Source of the DNA: Trametes villosa
Taxonomy: Eukaryota > Basidiomycota > Agaricomycetes > Polyporales > Polyporaceae
NCBI GenBank assembly: GCA_002964805.2
Contig: PUDQ02000001.1
Span: 992,001 to 1,056,000, forward strand
Direction of reading: 5' to 3'
DNA length: 64,000 nucleotides
Position 1 is the first letter of the stretch; each line of letters begins with the position of its first letter. The notes below the pieces were generated by a model. That model was not told where the DNA came from. It searched no databases and saw nothing but the letters and a program-made list of their open reading frames with translations. The position numbers and the translations under genes were made by a program. Shown piece after piece: positions 34,646 through 45,519 of the stretch.

Positions 34646-35877
34646 TCAATCGTCGTCGTCGTCGTCGTCCAAATCCGCCGCCGCCGCCGCTTTTCTCGCC
34701 AGCTCGCTCCCAAACGGGTCTCCCTCTTCCATTGCGATCCTTGCCGCCTCCGCCTTGCGCATCCTCTTCTCGTCCGCCTTGCGCTCCTTCTCCTGCAGCT
34801 TCTTGTTGTACGCGTTGCTGCCTGGTATCTTCTCCGGATTCTTGCACAACCTCAGCCGCCGGTCCACTTCCCGTACAGCTTCGACGTCCGGCGGTGATCC
34901 ATCCCGCACGATGAGCGCCTTGATGGGCTCGAGCACATCCAGCACTGGCGGGCGGGGTGTCGAAGGGAACTTAGCGTGCGCCCACGCAGATGCCAACGTG
35001 GGCGAGGCGATGGAGAAGCACGCGAGCGCGATCTGCGACGGGGTGTATATGAATTCGGCGTCCGTCAGGCGCGCGGCGCGCGCATGGCCTACGGCGGCTT
35101 CATACGCCCTGCTTAGCTCCTCGATGGACGCGTCCGGTATATTCTGCACGTCGAGTGTCAGCGCTCAATCCAGATAGACAGATGGCTCCAAGCTCTACCT
35201 GTACGTCTAGCCATATCCCCCATAACGCTCTATGGGGATGCCAGACTGCGAAGTCGAACCCGAGACTCTGCGCCACAAGGAATTCCAGGTCTAGAACATC
35301 AGAGGGGACCGTGCGTGGGATGTGTGCTGCATAGGATTCGAGCGAGATGGGATGATTGGTCGTTTTGGTCGCGAGGAAGAGCGCCGTGAGCCTACAGACG
35401 CTTCGGTGAGCGCGCGCACTGCCAGATAGAGAACAAGGGCATGCATACATGACGTTCTTTGGATGCCAGTCCATGACGGTGTTCTTGAGGTAGAACCGTT
35501 TCATGTACGAGACGGCGGTGGCTTCGACTTCCTCTGGGAAGCGGAAGTGGCCGCATAGCTGGGAAATCTTCCCGACGTAGAGCTTCACCAGCAGGTGCTC
35601 CTCATCGGCGTTCAAAAAGGACACGCTAGTGGACGATCCTGGCTGAAGCACCGCATATATGAGATCCCGAGCGCATCAAAATGACCCGTGAACGTACTGA
35701 GTCTGCCTCAAACGCGTTCCTGATAGCGGATACAGCGTCCTCGTTGAGCGTGTATCGCATGCGAGCGAGCTGCTCTGGTGAGAACCGCCAATGACGATAT
35801 TGTGTGCTACCTTCATAGAGCGATTGCTGGGAAGATGAGGCGGTCGGTTGGGGTTCAGAAGCTGATGCCATGGTCAT
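34646..35877 (-). CDS. CCL1: Cyclin H homolog, TFIIH / CDK-activating kinase subunit
   Basis: Starts MTMASASEPQPTASSSQQ. The diagnostic cyclin H opening follows: YEGSTQYRHWRFSPEQLARM then RYTLNEDAV. The cyclin box reads FLNADEEHLLVKLYVGKISQ, FRFPEEVEATAVSYMKRFYL, KNTVMDWHPKNVM, LTALFLATKTTNHPISLESY, VLDLEFLVAQSLGFDFAVWH. A second helical repeat (TPSQIALACFSIASPTLASA) follows, then a charged C-terminal helix (LQEKERKADEKRMRKAEAAR). It ends in an unbroken run of seven Asp. Three to four introns, about 370 residues. Known role: partner of Cdk7/Kin28 in TFIIH, phosphorylating the Pol II tail. A second possible start is at codon 3. Confidence 0.88.
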
Positions 35878-36306
35878 TTTGACGGTATACGCGGTAACGC
35901 GAGAAGGCTGTCGTGCGCCGTGCTACTCGACTTTGAAGTGGCTGGTCGTGGTTGTGGTCAAGGGATGCCGGGCCGAGGGCGTGCGGGGTGTCGGATCTGA
36001 GATCACCTCAATGATCGAAGAGTGCGCGTCCCAAAAAGGCGATGCAAGATGGCAACGGCTTCTGGCCGTCGCCCCTCGCGACAAACGGTCAATCAGTGTC
36101 CCAATCGTTCATTTTCGCCACCGTCGCTGAGGCACGGTCCTGTGCATCACTCCACGCTCGACGGTAGCGGGAGACGGCAAATCAGTACAACGGCCGCGCT
36201 GCGCGCGGTGGACCTCTGCCCTCGGTCTGAGCTCTTTGAAGCTCGCGCTTTCTCCTTCGACCTCCTTCTAGGCCCGCTGGTTTCGCTCGCCCCCTCATGT
36301 AAAGCG
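35878..36306. other. Divergent promoter region
   Basis: About 430 bases between the cyclin H start (minus) and the cell-wall protein start (plus). No clear TATA box or other feature seen. Confidence 0.45.
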
Positions 36307-37795
36307 ATGCTCAAGGTGCTGGACCACCCTCTCGGCGCCCGCTCTCGGACCTCCCAACCTTATGCCCCACTAATCGCGCGGCTGCTGCTGTCATTCGCTG
36401 TCTATCTATGCGCGTCTTCATGTCTCGTCGCCGTCTCTGCTCAAGATGCTGTGGATGGTCGCGTTCACACACAAGGCCTGTCGATCCTCGACAATCCTCA
36501 GCCTAACTCGTAAGCAATCTGATTGCCCTTCACAACGATTGGTGTCTCACGTCACATTCAGCATTCTCAATGCCGGAAGCGACACGGACATCTCCATTGA
36601 CGTACGTCATGAATCAGGATTCCATGCACTAAGTAGTACGGAGGTTGATCCTGCGATCTCAGGTATCTGCTTTTACCAACGATAACCTTGTTATCGACTC
36701 GCTGGAGGTGTACCTTGTGTCCTCCGAGGCGCAGAAGAACCTCACTGTATCATCATCCGGACCAGAAGTCCTATCCCAAGAGCCTGGAAGCACTGTCAAG
36801 CACATCCACTGGTCTGTCCCAGCGTGCTTGCAGTCCGGCGTGTACAACGTGCGTGTCTACGCTGCCCTATTGGAGAACGTTCTGACCAAGTACCGCTTCC
36901 GTTCCTGCAGTTGACGCTGTACGAAGCATCCCACCTCAACGACACTAGCTTCTTTGCCATCACCCCCATCCCCGTTCAGATCAGGAACAACGGAGACGTC
37001 TCTGACTCATGCGATACCCCGGAGAACGCGCTAGAGGCGCAGCACCAGTTACAAAGCCCTCCGCCACCGGACGTCCTCTCAGATGATACCAGCGCTCCGG
37101 ACGGTTCGTCTCCAGATGGTCTCGTCTCTGCTTCACGCGCTTCTCAGACCGCGACCGACTCCGCGACTACGACCGCCTCAGCGAACTCGACTGCTTCAGC
37201 GAACACGACTCAGACCATCACCTCCACGTCCTCAGAAGTCACGGGAACCGCCCAGTCTTCCTCTCCACCAGGGAACATCATCACCGTCACCGCCGGAGAC
37301 GGGAACATCACAGCGATTATCACGAGCCTGCCGGGTACAATCGTTGTCGAGCCGTCCGGGGGTGCCCCTTCAGAGACAGGGGCGACGGTTACCTCCTCTG
37401 AGTCTGAGGGCTTCATCACGATCTTCAAGACCATTGCCCCGACGGCGACCGAGACGTTAACAGAGATCATCTCTGCCCCCGTAACGATCACGCTCGAGGA
37501 GACGTACGTGAGCACGATCACGGCTTCGGGGACCACGGAGGAATTCACTGTGACGTGCGTATCTCCTGCTCTCAGTATTAACCATGCTCGACTTGACCGG
37601 ACTTCTACTTACCACAGCCAAACGATCGTGTCCACCACCGAGTTGTTTGCGACGCAGATCTCGAGCCCGCAGCAGGCGGGCCAGGGGTTGCTTCCCATTA
37701 ATGCTGGGTCGAAGATCCTGCTTTCCTCCGCTCTTCTCCTTCAATCGTCGTTACTCGGACTCGCTTTCATGTATGTGGCGTGGCCGCTGCTTTGA
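36307..37795 (+). CDS. Ser/Thr-rich cell-surface protein, probably GPI-anchored
   Basis: Starts MLKVLDHPLGARSRTSQPYA, with a hydrophobic signal or anchor (LIARLLLSFAVYLCASSCLV then AVSAQ). A folded part follows over three exons: ILNAGSDTDISIDVRHESGF; DNLVIDSLEVYLVSSEAQKN; VPACLQSGVYNLTLYEASHL; FAITPIPVQIRNNGD. Next is a Ser/Thr-rich stalk (SATTTASANSTASANTTQTI) with many N- and O-glycosylation positions, and threonine-rich beta-repeats (GFITIFKTIAPTATETLTEI; TLEETYVSTITASGTTEEFT). The C-terminus INAGSKILLSSALLLQSSLL is hydrophobic after a small-residue site, as in GPI proteins. About 420 residues. Unrecognised beyond this architecture, which suggests a wall or surface role. Confidence 0.7.
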
Positions 37796-38047
37796 CTGTA
37801 GGTAGCTATCCCGGTTGTTCATGGACTGTGTAATTGATTCAGTGGCAGCCGAAAGGCAGGGAGTAAACTATTACTATTTATGCGACCCCTGTTTCGAGGT
37901 GGGATGTGAGCGAACCATCGGTCGTCGATGTAAGCATTCCGCGGTGGAGTTGGCATGATTACGATAGCATAGTATACAACAGGGTAGAGCAACGCAAGAT
38001 ATCCGGAGTCGTAGGGAGATACAAAGCAACATGCCGCACAACAAACC

Positions 38048-39450
38048 CTATACAATGGCATCGAGCACCTTCAGATGGGTCATACCGCAAGCACCCTTCT
38101 GGAAGTCGCGTACCAGACGGTACTTCCTGAGCTCGCCGCACCCTGGCACATCACAATGTGGCGGGCTAGACTGCGGAGGCCGAGGTGGTGTAGCCGCGCT
38201 GCCCTCGACTTGCATCGCGTTGTTGTCGGTGGGAGGAAGAGCCAACACCGGGACCGAGAACGAGAGGACAGTGGTCTTCTCTACGGCTGAGGCCGCGTCC
38301 TCCTCCTCTCCTCCTTTGGGTATGGGTTGCACACGGGATACCCATCTGTACATTGTAGGCGCGGGGGCGGCGGCTTCCGCGATGTCTTCATCCTCGCCCT
38401 CTCCGGGAACGTTGTCGCCTGGGGCAGGTTTGTCCTCTGCCGTCGAAAGGGCATTCCGCTTCCCGCGCGCACGGGACTGTTTCTTAAGCAAGCGGTTGAT
38501 AGTCTCGGCCTGTGATTGCGAATGTAAATGCCTGTCACGCTGGCGGTCCCGGAGATACAGAAACGAACCTTCTCGTCTTCGAGCTTCTTCTCAGTGAGAT
38601 TCCGACGTTTCCTCGCAGTCTCCTCTCTCTTGAGTGCAATCTCAATCTCCGTCAACGGCTTCTTCTTCCGTGGATTGGGGGGTTCAGCTTTAGCGCCGGG
38701 TAGAGCGTTAGCGTACATTATAGGGTTCGTTGAGTAGTGGACGCACCCAAAGAGACATGCGAGGAATCCACTACATTCCTCAAGACCGCTTGCCGCGCCG
38801 TTAAAGCTCTACTGCCTGCGCCCGTCGTAGCCTCAGAAGTGGAACGCGTAGAGCCCCCGTCGTCGTCCTCGTCGTCTTCGTCCTCAGACTCGATGTCACT
38901 CCCTGAATTCACATGCCGGTTAGCGCGCATACGGTCATGAGGGGCGTTCGTCTGACCTCGAGGAGCATTTCGTCGCGAGGCACGGGATGGTGTGTTCTGG
39001 GCGGACGATCTTGTAGCAGCAGAGCTCGGACCAGCGTGCTGCGGGAGCTTCAGCTTGATCTTGAGCCGCGGGGCTACAACTTCTGGCTCCGCTTCCGAGA
39101 CGTCCTGTACGTATATGTCAAGGCCTGTAATATGTAAGAGAGGAGGGGGCGCACGTACATCTGCTAACTCATCCTCGATGTCCTCCTCCACCACATCATT
39201 GTCATCCACCACGGCCTCGTCGTCGTGTTCGACACTTCCAACCACATCTATATCGTCGCCGTCATTCTGGTCTTGGTCCTCGTCGTCCACATCCATCTCA
39301 AGCTCGTCCTCCATGGCCTCCGACTGCGCCTCTGCCCGACGCGAAGTTCAGAGGGTTTGCTTGTGTCCCGGTGCGCATCGCGTGAAACTTACCGCTGGCT
39401 ACATCCTCCTCTTCCGATTCCTCGTCGTAGACTCTTCGCCTTGGTGGCAT
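38048..39450 (-). CDS. IES2: INO80 chromatin-remodelling complex subunit Ies2 (PAPA-1 domain)
   Basis: Exon 1 (39450-39393) encodes MPPRRRVYDEESEEEDVAS. An intron with GTAAGT leads to SEAMEDELEMDVDDEDQ and a strongly acidic region. Next come VAPRLKIKLKLPQHAGPSSA, an acidic tract, and ALTARQAVLRNVVDSSHVSL. The PAPA-1/Ies2 region follows: KKKPLTEIEIALKREETARK, RRNLTEKKLEDEKV, then TINRLLKKQSRARGKRNAL. The C-terminus has CDVPGCGELRKYRLVRDFQK then GACGMTHLKVLDAIV, a partial zf-HIT. Order and motifs match INO80B/Ies2, which binds and activates the Ino80 ATPase. About four introns and 370 residues. Confidence 0.85.
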
Positions 39451-39986
39451 ATTGGCACAAGCTGAAGATGGAAGCTGAGCTGCGTTCTTGGTATATGCGC
39501 CGATACCGGAGAGAGAAACCGGTGGCTCTGAGCAGAATCCGGGGACAAGCTGAGGCGCTTAACACGCGCCGGCGATCATACAGGCTTAGCGCCGGCAGTC
39601 TTACAGTGATCGAGCTTCGGCTGCCCTTTCCTCCTGCCACCACTGCTCACTCTGGCATACACTGCTACGGCGACCGCATCTCTTACCTTGCACGTCATTG
39701 CAGCTATGCGTACTGAGATTGCGAACCACGCTATAGTGATAGCACGCTTCGGCGCCGCCCCAACTATAACAAAAGCTCGCTAGTATCATGCGACCATGGG
39801 CAACTCATAGCTATGAAACTGCACAATGGTTGTGCTACACGCGTACAGGGCACGCATCACAACTCGTGAGCAGACTCGCGTCCTCCAGGCATATGGATTG
39901 AGGTGAGCTTCATCCTGAAGCGATATACGCCCCCACTGACAGTGTTCTAGTAGTTTCTGGATTTCTCGGACTGCCGCAAGACTGAC

Positions 39987-40004
39987 CGCGGTACATGTAC
40001 CGCG
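39987..40004. promoter_or_regulatory. Perfect 18-bp palindrome, possible Zn2Cys6 site
   Basis: CGCGGTACATGTACCGCG is its own reverse complement. It contains inverted CGG triplets spaced by eight bases, the kind of site bound by dimeric fungal Zn2Cys6 activators. A TATATATG element starts six bases downstream. Confidence 0.45.
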
Positions 40005-40009
40005 AATCC

Positions 40010-40017
40010 TATATATG
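40010..40017 (+). promoter_or_regulatory. Candidate TATA element
   Basis: TATATATG, about 230 bases upstream of the PNGase A-like ATG and immediately after the 18-bp palindrome. The distance to the ATG would imply a long leader or a leader intron. Confidence 0.35.
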
Positions 40018-40248
40018 TAGTCGGATGCCTGGCGGATCTCAGGAAGATTGCGCTGGGCATCACAAGACGATAGGCTCGTGCCCGGCTTCGTTCAGAACGC
40101 CATCGACGGTCCACATGGTTTCGCCCGCCACGGCCCGCTTATCTGCGTTGCTCGCTGAGTTGACTTTGTTGAGGGTGATCTTGACCTCAGACCTCGACGT
40201 ACAAGGTCTGTGTACGCTGCCCGCAAGTAGGGACAACGGCTAGGTATC

Positions 40249-42596
40249 ATGCGCTGCCACATTGGTGCTCTTCTGTATCCCGTACTAGGCGGCCTCCTCC
40301 TGACCTACGGGCAGCCGAGCCCCGAAGAGATAGCCCCGCTATATGAGGCTCTTTCAACCACTCCTCCGAGCTACCCGGCCATAGCACCTCGAGTTCCGCT
40401 CTCGACTTACGACGCGACGGTTTCGCCCTTGGTAGACCTGCAGGTCTATGCTCCGCCTGTCGTTCCAAGTGGTGGATCGAAATGCACAGTGGAACTCCTC
40501 AAGCACGACTTTGGCGACGGTAGCTACGGGGCCCCGGCAGTCGTCCCGTACAACCCTCCTCAACAGCCGTCGTGTGGGTTGCATGGTAGCTGGGCGGCAA
40601 TTACGCTCAACCTCACGGTGTTCTCGTGAGTTCCCGCAGGTTCTCTCTTGCTATATGCGTAGGGACATTGCTGAACGATGGAATAGAAACGGTACCCAAT
40701 ACGATCGCTTGAGCGTAAGCTTCATCCTCGATGCATAAACTAGCGCTAATAGAATCGTAGTCTTTGTACCTGTCCCACGTTGAAAGTACGTCCCAGTACT
40801 AACAGGAGAAGGCCTATCACAACCTGTCAACTGACTTACTTCTCAGTTCTTCGGCACTCCAGTGCAGAGCCCACCAAGACGGGCACAGTGTGGACGTGAG
40901 TTACTGCCGTAGCTGCGTTGTACCATTATACTGACAGCGACTGCCATGCTTGTCTTTTGACAGGATGTAGGTATTCATTTCCCACCGTTTCTCTAACTCA
41001 TCTCTCACAAGAAAACCTCTAGAGTGAAGGATGTCACCCACTACGGCGCCCTTTTCGCTGCTCCCGGGGAACTCCTCATGGACTTCAGCAATATCGTATC
41101 CCCAGACCTGTGAGGGCTCATTTCTCCATGCTTCGACCCGCATAAACCAACTGCAATTCTGACGAAGGGGACTGGATGGTGTTTTCCATGTGACCCTTAC
41201 GGGCACCTTCTACGCGCCCACCCGCCACTCTCCCAAGCCAGCCACATCCGACCTAATACTGCCCATCACCAACCTCTCCCCAAACCAATCCAACTTCTTC
41301 ACCATCGCCGACGACCTCGGCGGGACCGCCACCGTCTCCGTCCCGCGCACCGCCCAGCGCGCCGTGCTCGAAGTGTACGCCTCGGGCAACTCGGCGGAAG
41401 AGTTCTGGTACCTCAACACGCCCGACGCGTTCCTGCCATACTTCCCCGCGTCCGCGGGGCTCGTCGGCAAGGGGCCGTTCCGCGAGGTGCAAGCGCTCGT
41501 CGACGGCCGCCTCGCGGGCGTCGTGTGGCCGCACGCGGTTATCTATACGGGCGGGGTCACGCCGACGAACTGGCGGCCGCTCACGGCGTATGGGACGTAC
41601 GACCAGCCGACGTACTTTGTGGACGTCACGCCGTTCCTACCGCTCCTTGCGGACGGTGCGAGGCATGCGATTACGCTCCGAGTAAGGGGCCAGGGGGAGT
41701 CGCCGACCATTAACTCCAACTGGTTTGTGTCTGGCTCGTTGCATGTGTGGCTTGGGAAGACCGAGATCAGCGGGAAGATCACAAAGTACGAGGTTCCGGA
41801 AGAGGCGCATATCACAACGACCGGGGGTGCCTCGAGAGACAACGCGACCGTGTGGACGTCGGTGAACGCGGACAGGAAGATCACCATTGAGTCATTGCTT
41901 CATGGCGACCGGGGACAGGAAGTGGTGCGCTTCGAACAGAATCTGGGATACAGCAATGAACAGAAATATGCGGGTGCTGGCCTCGTGCAGGTATGTGGCC
42001 ACCGTGCACCACTACCGTTACTGCCGTGTAAATCACTCATTCATGCTCACTAGTGGGGAGTGCAACTCACCGAGGGGACGACCAAGTCTACTATCTGCGG
42101 AAAGACCGTCCTGAGAGATGCGTTCTCGTTCCCGCTCTCCGTTTTCTCCAACTATACGCTCTACGACCTCCAATTTGGTAGGCTCAGTCAGTGGATATGC
42201 TGTCTTCTCAGTCACTCATTTTCCACAGGTGCATACGGGTCCGCTATTAACCAAACCTACACCCGAGTGCTACAGTCCCCCGTCCTCGCGCACGGCACGC
42301 ACTCCACGCTCTCCATCCAGCACGCCCGCGGATCGGTCGGCATGGACGACGCGCCCGGCCTGCGGCACGCCATCAACGGCACGGGCGCGACGGACCAGCA
42401 GTTCGCGTTCACGGCGGCCTCGGGCGCGTCGTACTTCCGGCGCGTCGCCGCGCAGAACGACGCGTGGCTGCGCGACGAGGTGTGGGGCACGCTGCGCGAC
42501 GCGGCGCCGCCCGTGCCGAGGGAGCAGATCTTTCCCGCGGGCGGGCCTGGCTTCCGCAGGGCCCTCCCAGCGGTTCGGGGACGGCGGGGAGAGTGA
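40249..42596 (+). CDS. Secreted PNGase A-like protein (peptide-N-glycosidase A family)
   Basis: MRCHIGALLYPVLGGLLLTY is a signal peptide. Later segments fit the PNGase A domain: LVDLQVYAPPVVPSGGSKCT; CTVELLKHDFGDGSYGAPAV; WAAITLNLTVFS, followed by NGTQYDRL in the next exon. Small exons then cover the HVE and AEPTKTGT(V)WT-like region. The long exon from about 41190 gives FHVTLTGTFYAP, VLEVYASGNSAEEFWYLNTP, FREVQALVDGRLAGVVWPHA, VIYTGGVTPTNWRPLTAYGT and PTYFVDVTPFLPLL. The C-terminal half has VWTSVNADRKITIESLLHGD, FSFPLSVFSNYTLYDLQFG and SGASYFRRVAAQNDAWLRDE. The plant founder cleaves N-glycans from glycopeptides; fungal homologs are secreted or vacuolar. About 620 residues. The exons at 40620-41190 are tiny and uncertain, as is the last splice near 42560. 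Confidence 0.8.
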
Positions 42597-43096
42597 TTCT
42601 GGTGTAACGTGTTGTGGGGTGGCAGGCGGGGGATGTTGGATGGGAGGGGGGGAGGGGAGGGGTTCTCGTCGGTGTGTTCGGGCCCGCGTCTCGGTGCCGA
42701 GAGGGCCAGTGGTTGCCTGCTGGGTACGCTTCTTTGCCTGCGCAGTTAACCTTGGTCGATGTGCGCCACTGCGGTGGGCGGCTTCGATGAACCCCTCTTA
42801 TTCACTCCGGATGAATGGATGGGAATCTATCCTCCCAAACACCGCAGTCCGCATTCCCTACTCGGGCGGGCAGTACTGAGCCGCACCCTCCCTAACATGT
42901 ACGACTCTCTCGTTGCTCTGGACATGTCCGGGAGCCTGAGCGACGGTCGTCTGGGCGCCCGCAGTGTAACTCGACGCGTGACGTAACGCGTCGGACGCGA
43001 TCACGTCCCCCGCGAGCGCTCAATTGCAGTCGCGACCAAGCGCGCCAGCAAATCCCATCCTACACTAGCTCCTCCATCCCCACGAAAAACCCGCAA
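42597..43096. other. Intergenic region
   Basis: 500 bases between two plus-strand genes. A G-rich stretch (about 42630-42665) lies in the 3' region of the PNGase A-like gene, and the remainder is promoter. No other feature seen. Confidence 0.5.
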
Positions 43097-43989
43097 ATGC
43101 CTCCCAAGCGCAAGTCCGAAGCCCTCGAGCCCGACGACGACTTCCTGCGGTCCGACGTGAGCTCTGAGACGGAGGCGCAGAACGAGCTGCTTGCTTCCGT
43201 TTTTCCGTCCTTGAGGAGAGCGAAGAATGCGAAGGAGGCGAAGAAAGCGCAGGAAGCGAAGAAAGCGCGGAAAGCAGACGTCGGGGAGGGCTCCTCCTCT
43301 GGCGTGAAGAAGGACGACGCTGTGCCAGAAGCACCCAAGAAATGGCACGAGATCGTCCTGGAGGGAGAGGAAGAGGTGAGAGTGTCCGGTCATTGCGTGG
43401 TGCCAGCGACGTGTCTGAACGTGGATGCGCCAACAGGGAGATCTCAAGATATTGTGAGCCTTCTACTGATGATGTGTCGTGCACAATGCACATCGTCCAT
43501 GGCAGTTATTGACGCTGCTTCAGCGATGACTGCAACGATATTCGTCGCAAGATCAGGGCCCTGCAGAAGCAGCCCGACTTCAAGGTACACTAAATGATTA
43601 CCCGCGCATTCTCCGGTTCATCGCGGGCTAACCACCGCCGCAGGTCACGCACTGGCTGAAGGAAATTGGAAACATTAACAACAACTCGTACGGGCGTTTC
43701 AGTAAGTACGCTTGCCGGGATCGCGGCTACTATGCTCACGAGGTCTACAGTGAAAGCAACCGGTCCCTCCGGCGGCGCCTCAAACGGCACATACTACGCT
43801 GCGTAAGAACCTTGCGGTGGAGTGACCTCGGGGCACTTGTGCTCATTCCTTGCCTACAGATACGTCTACTTTGAAAAGGTCAGGATCGCGGAAGGCAAGA
43901 AGAAGACGGCGAAGCGTGTGCGCAACGAGCAGGAATACCTGTCTGGTATGCCCACAGAGGAGCGCAGGGGCGTCTGGGTTCGTGCGTGA
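43097..43989 (+). CDS. DUF7726-type protein
   Basis: Starts MPPKRKSEALEPDDDFLRSD, with a charged Lys/Ala/Glu-rich region (AKEAKKAQEAKKARKADVGE). The domain is spread over small exons: DDCNDIRRKIRALQKQPDFK; VTHWLKEIGNINNNSYGRF; MKATGPSGGASNGTYYAA; YVYFEKVRIAEGKKKTA; then EQEYLSGMPTEERRGVWVRA. The DCNxIRxKI, FLxxIGxxNxxSYGRF and YxAAxxFFEKxRI order is what I know of DUF7726, a basidiomycete-rich domain sometimes compared to small HTH-like DNA-binding folds. About 200 residues. Function unknown; a nuclear role is inferred from the basic N-terminus. Confidence 0.75.
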
Positions 43990-44093
43990 AGCGGTCATCC
44001 CCGATGCGGGGGAATTTTTGTGCGTGCTCTGCCTGGTCGTACATCATAAGCACATATAGTACACACTCTAATCACAGTGCTGCTGCGAGCACG

Positions 44094-44763
44094 TCATGAA
44101 TCAGACTTCTCGTGATCCTTCCTCCATGCCTCGATCCATTGCACTATGCGCGCGACGTTCGACTCGAGGTCCTCCGTGCCTTCGCTCTGGAGTTCCACAA
44201 CGATCTCCGGGGCGTACGATGACCGCGCCTCCTCGACGACGACCTCCATGATCTCGGCCTCGTTATTCTCCTGGATCTTCTTGAGGGGATAGCCTCTGTG
44301 TAATTGCGCAGCGGATGAGCTGCGCGCACGCCCATCCGGGGACACCGTTTCTCACCTCTTCTCCAGACGGTCCCAGAGCGCAGTGTGATTGCAGCGGAGG
44401 ACGACGACGAGGTCCGCCCAGCGCTCGGGGAAGATGTCGCAGGTGTGCCAGTCGAGGATGATGCCGCCGGCAGACGCGAGCGGCTCGAGCTCATCGAGGA
44501 GCTGCGAAGGCGAGCTGTGCTGATCAGCGCGGTGCGCGTGCGACCGGCGGGGAGCGGCGGCGCACCTTGTCCTCGTCGACAGTGTAGCTCTGCCAGTCCT
44601 CGTCGTAGCCCTCGTGGAAGCCCTTCTCCTTGACGAGGTCGCCGACGTTGATGTGCTTCAGCGGGACGGGGGACTCCTGCACGAGCAGCTCTGCGTGCGT
44701 GGTCTTGCCGGTGCCGGGTGTGCCAGTGATGACGATCACCGGGCTCTGTCTTGAGGAGGACAT
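44094..44763 (-). CDS. FAP7: Fap7 / adenylate kinase isoenzyme 6 (hCINAP homolog)
   Basis: Starts MSSSRQSPVIVITGTPGTGK, and GTPGTGKT is the Walker A P-loop. Then HINVGDLVKEKGFHEGYDED and WQSYTVDEDKVR follow, a very characteristic AK6 stretch. Exon 2 gives QLLDELEPLASAGGIILDWH then TCDIFPERWADLVVVLRCNH, the core domain ending in the VLR region, and LWDRLEKR. Exon 3 gives GYPLKKIQENNEAEIMEVVV and EEARSSYAPEIVVELQSEGT. Two introns and about 185 residues, the family size. Known role: ATPase needed with Rps14 for 20S to 18S rRNA processing in small-subunit maturation. It converges with the DUF7726 gene and diverges from the 7TM gene. Confidence 0.92.
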
Positions 44764-45519
44764 TGTGTGGGTGTGCGGGGCCGATGCGAGCGCGAGAATG
44801 GCCGAGTGGGACGGATAGGTGTGTGCAGCGTACGCGAGCCTCTGGCGCAGAAAAGCGGACCAGCGATCGCGCAAAAGATGGAGGCGAGAGAGACGCGGAA
44901 GATGCCGTGCCCGATGCGATCGACGTCCGATCGCTGTGCGCACTTCCTCCGCGGGCCGGCTGGTCAAAGCTGTCTTCCCCACACTACGCTCAGATCCGAC
45001 CTGCTCTGCGTCTGCGGCCGAGCTTCGCGGTTGCATCGTGAGCATAGGATCCGTGGACGGCGGACGCTTGCACGCATGCCTGCCCTGCGGCGAGATGGGT
45101 GGCGGCGGGAGCAGAGGGGAGGGGCATCAGAGGCTATCATGTCAGGCCCGGTGGAGAGGTGCTTAATTATGCCAGGATGGGGCAAGTCGCGTGGGCGTGG
45201 TTGGTATGTCCATCGCCAAGCAGCGATGTGGACGAGCAGGCGAGTGACGCCTGCTGTCCCTCCCGCCCTCAGCCTCTCCCGGCCAGCGTCGCCTGGTGCC
45301 CGGCATTCCCTCTCCAGGCCACCCAGGCCCAGCTCTCCCCTCGCCTCTTCCCGACGCAGCGAGTCCCTCGCCGTCCGCCGACGCTTCCTCCCCTCCCCGC
45401 TTCTCCCGCCGCCATATACTCCCCTGCACCGCCCATCGCGCGCCCCGGTCTCCCCTCTCCGCCCGTCTAATGCGCCCCTCCTGGTGAGGACTCGTCTCCC
45501 TTGAGTCTCTTCCACGGCC
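44764..45519. other. Divergent promoter region, C/T-rich
   Basis: About 760 bases. The half next to the 7TM gene (45250-45500) is strongly pyrimidine-rich with long C/T runs, a typical fungal core-promoter style. A long plus-strand frame here (44767-45504) is low-complexity Arg/Pro/Ser and I do not take it as a gene. Confidence 0.5.

Larger units (their letters stand above)
39451..40248. other. Divergent intergenic region with palindrome and TATA
   Basis: About 800 bases between the Ies2 start (minus) and the PNGase A-like start (plus). It contains an 18-bp palindrome (39987-40004) and a TATATATG element (40010-40017), listed separately. No gene seen. Confidence 0.5.

Noticed and set aside
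44767..45504. 245-codon plus-strand frame in the divergent promoter
   Set aside because: Low-complexity Arg/Pro/Ser reading of a pyrimidine-rich promoter, no motif, overlapping frames on both strands.
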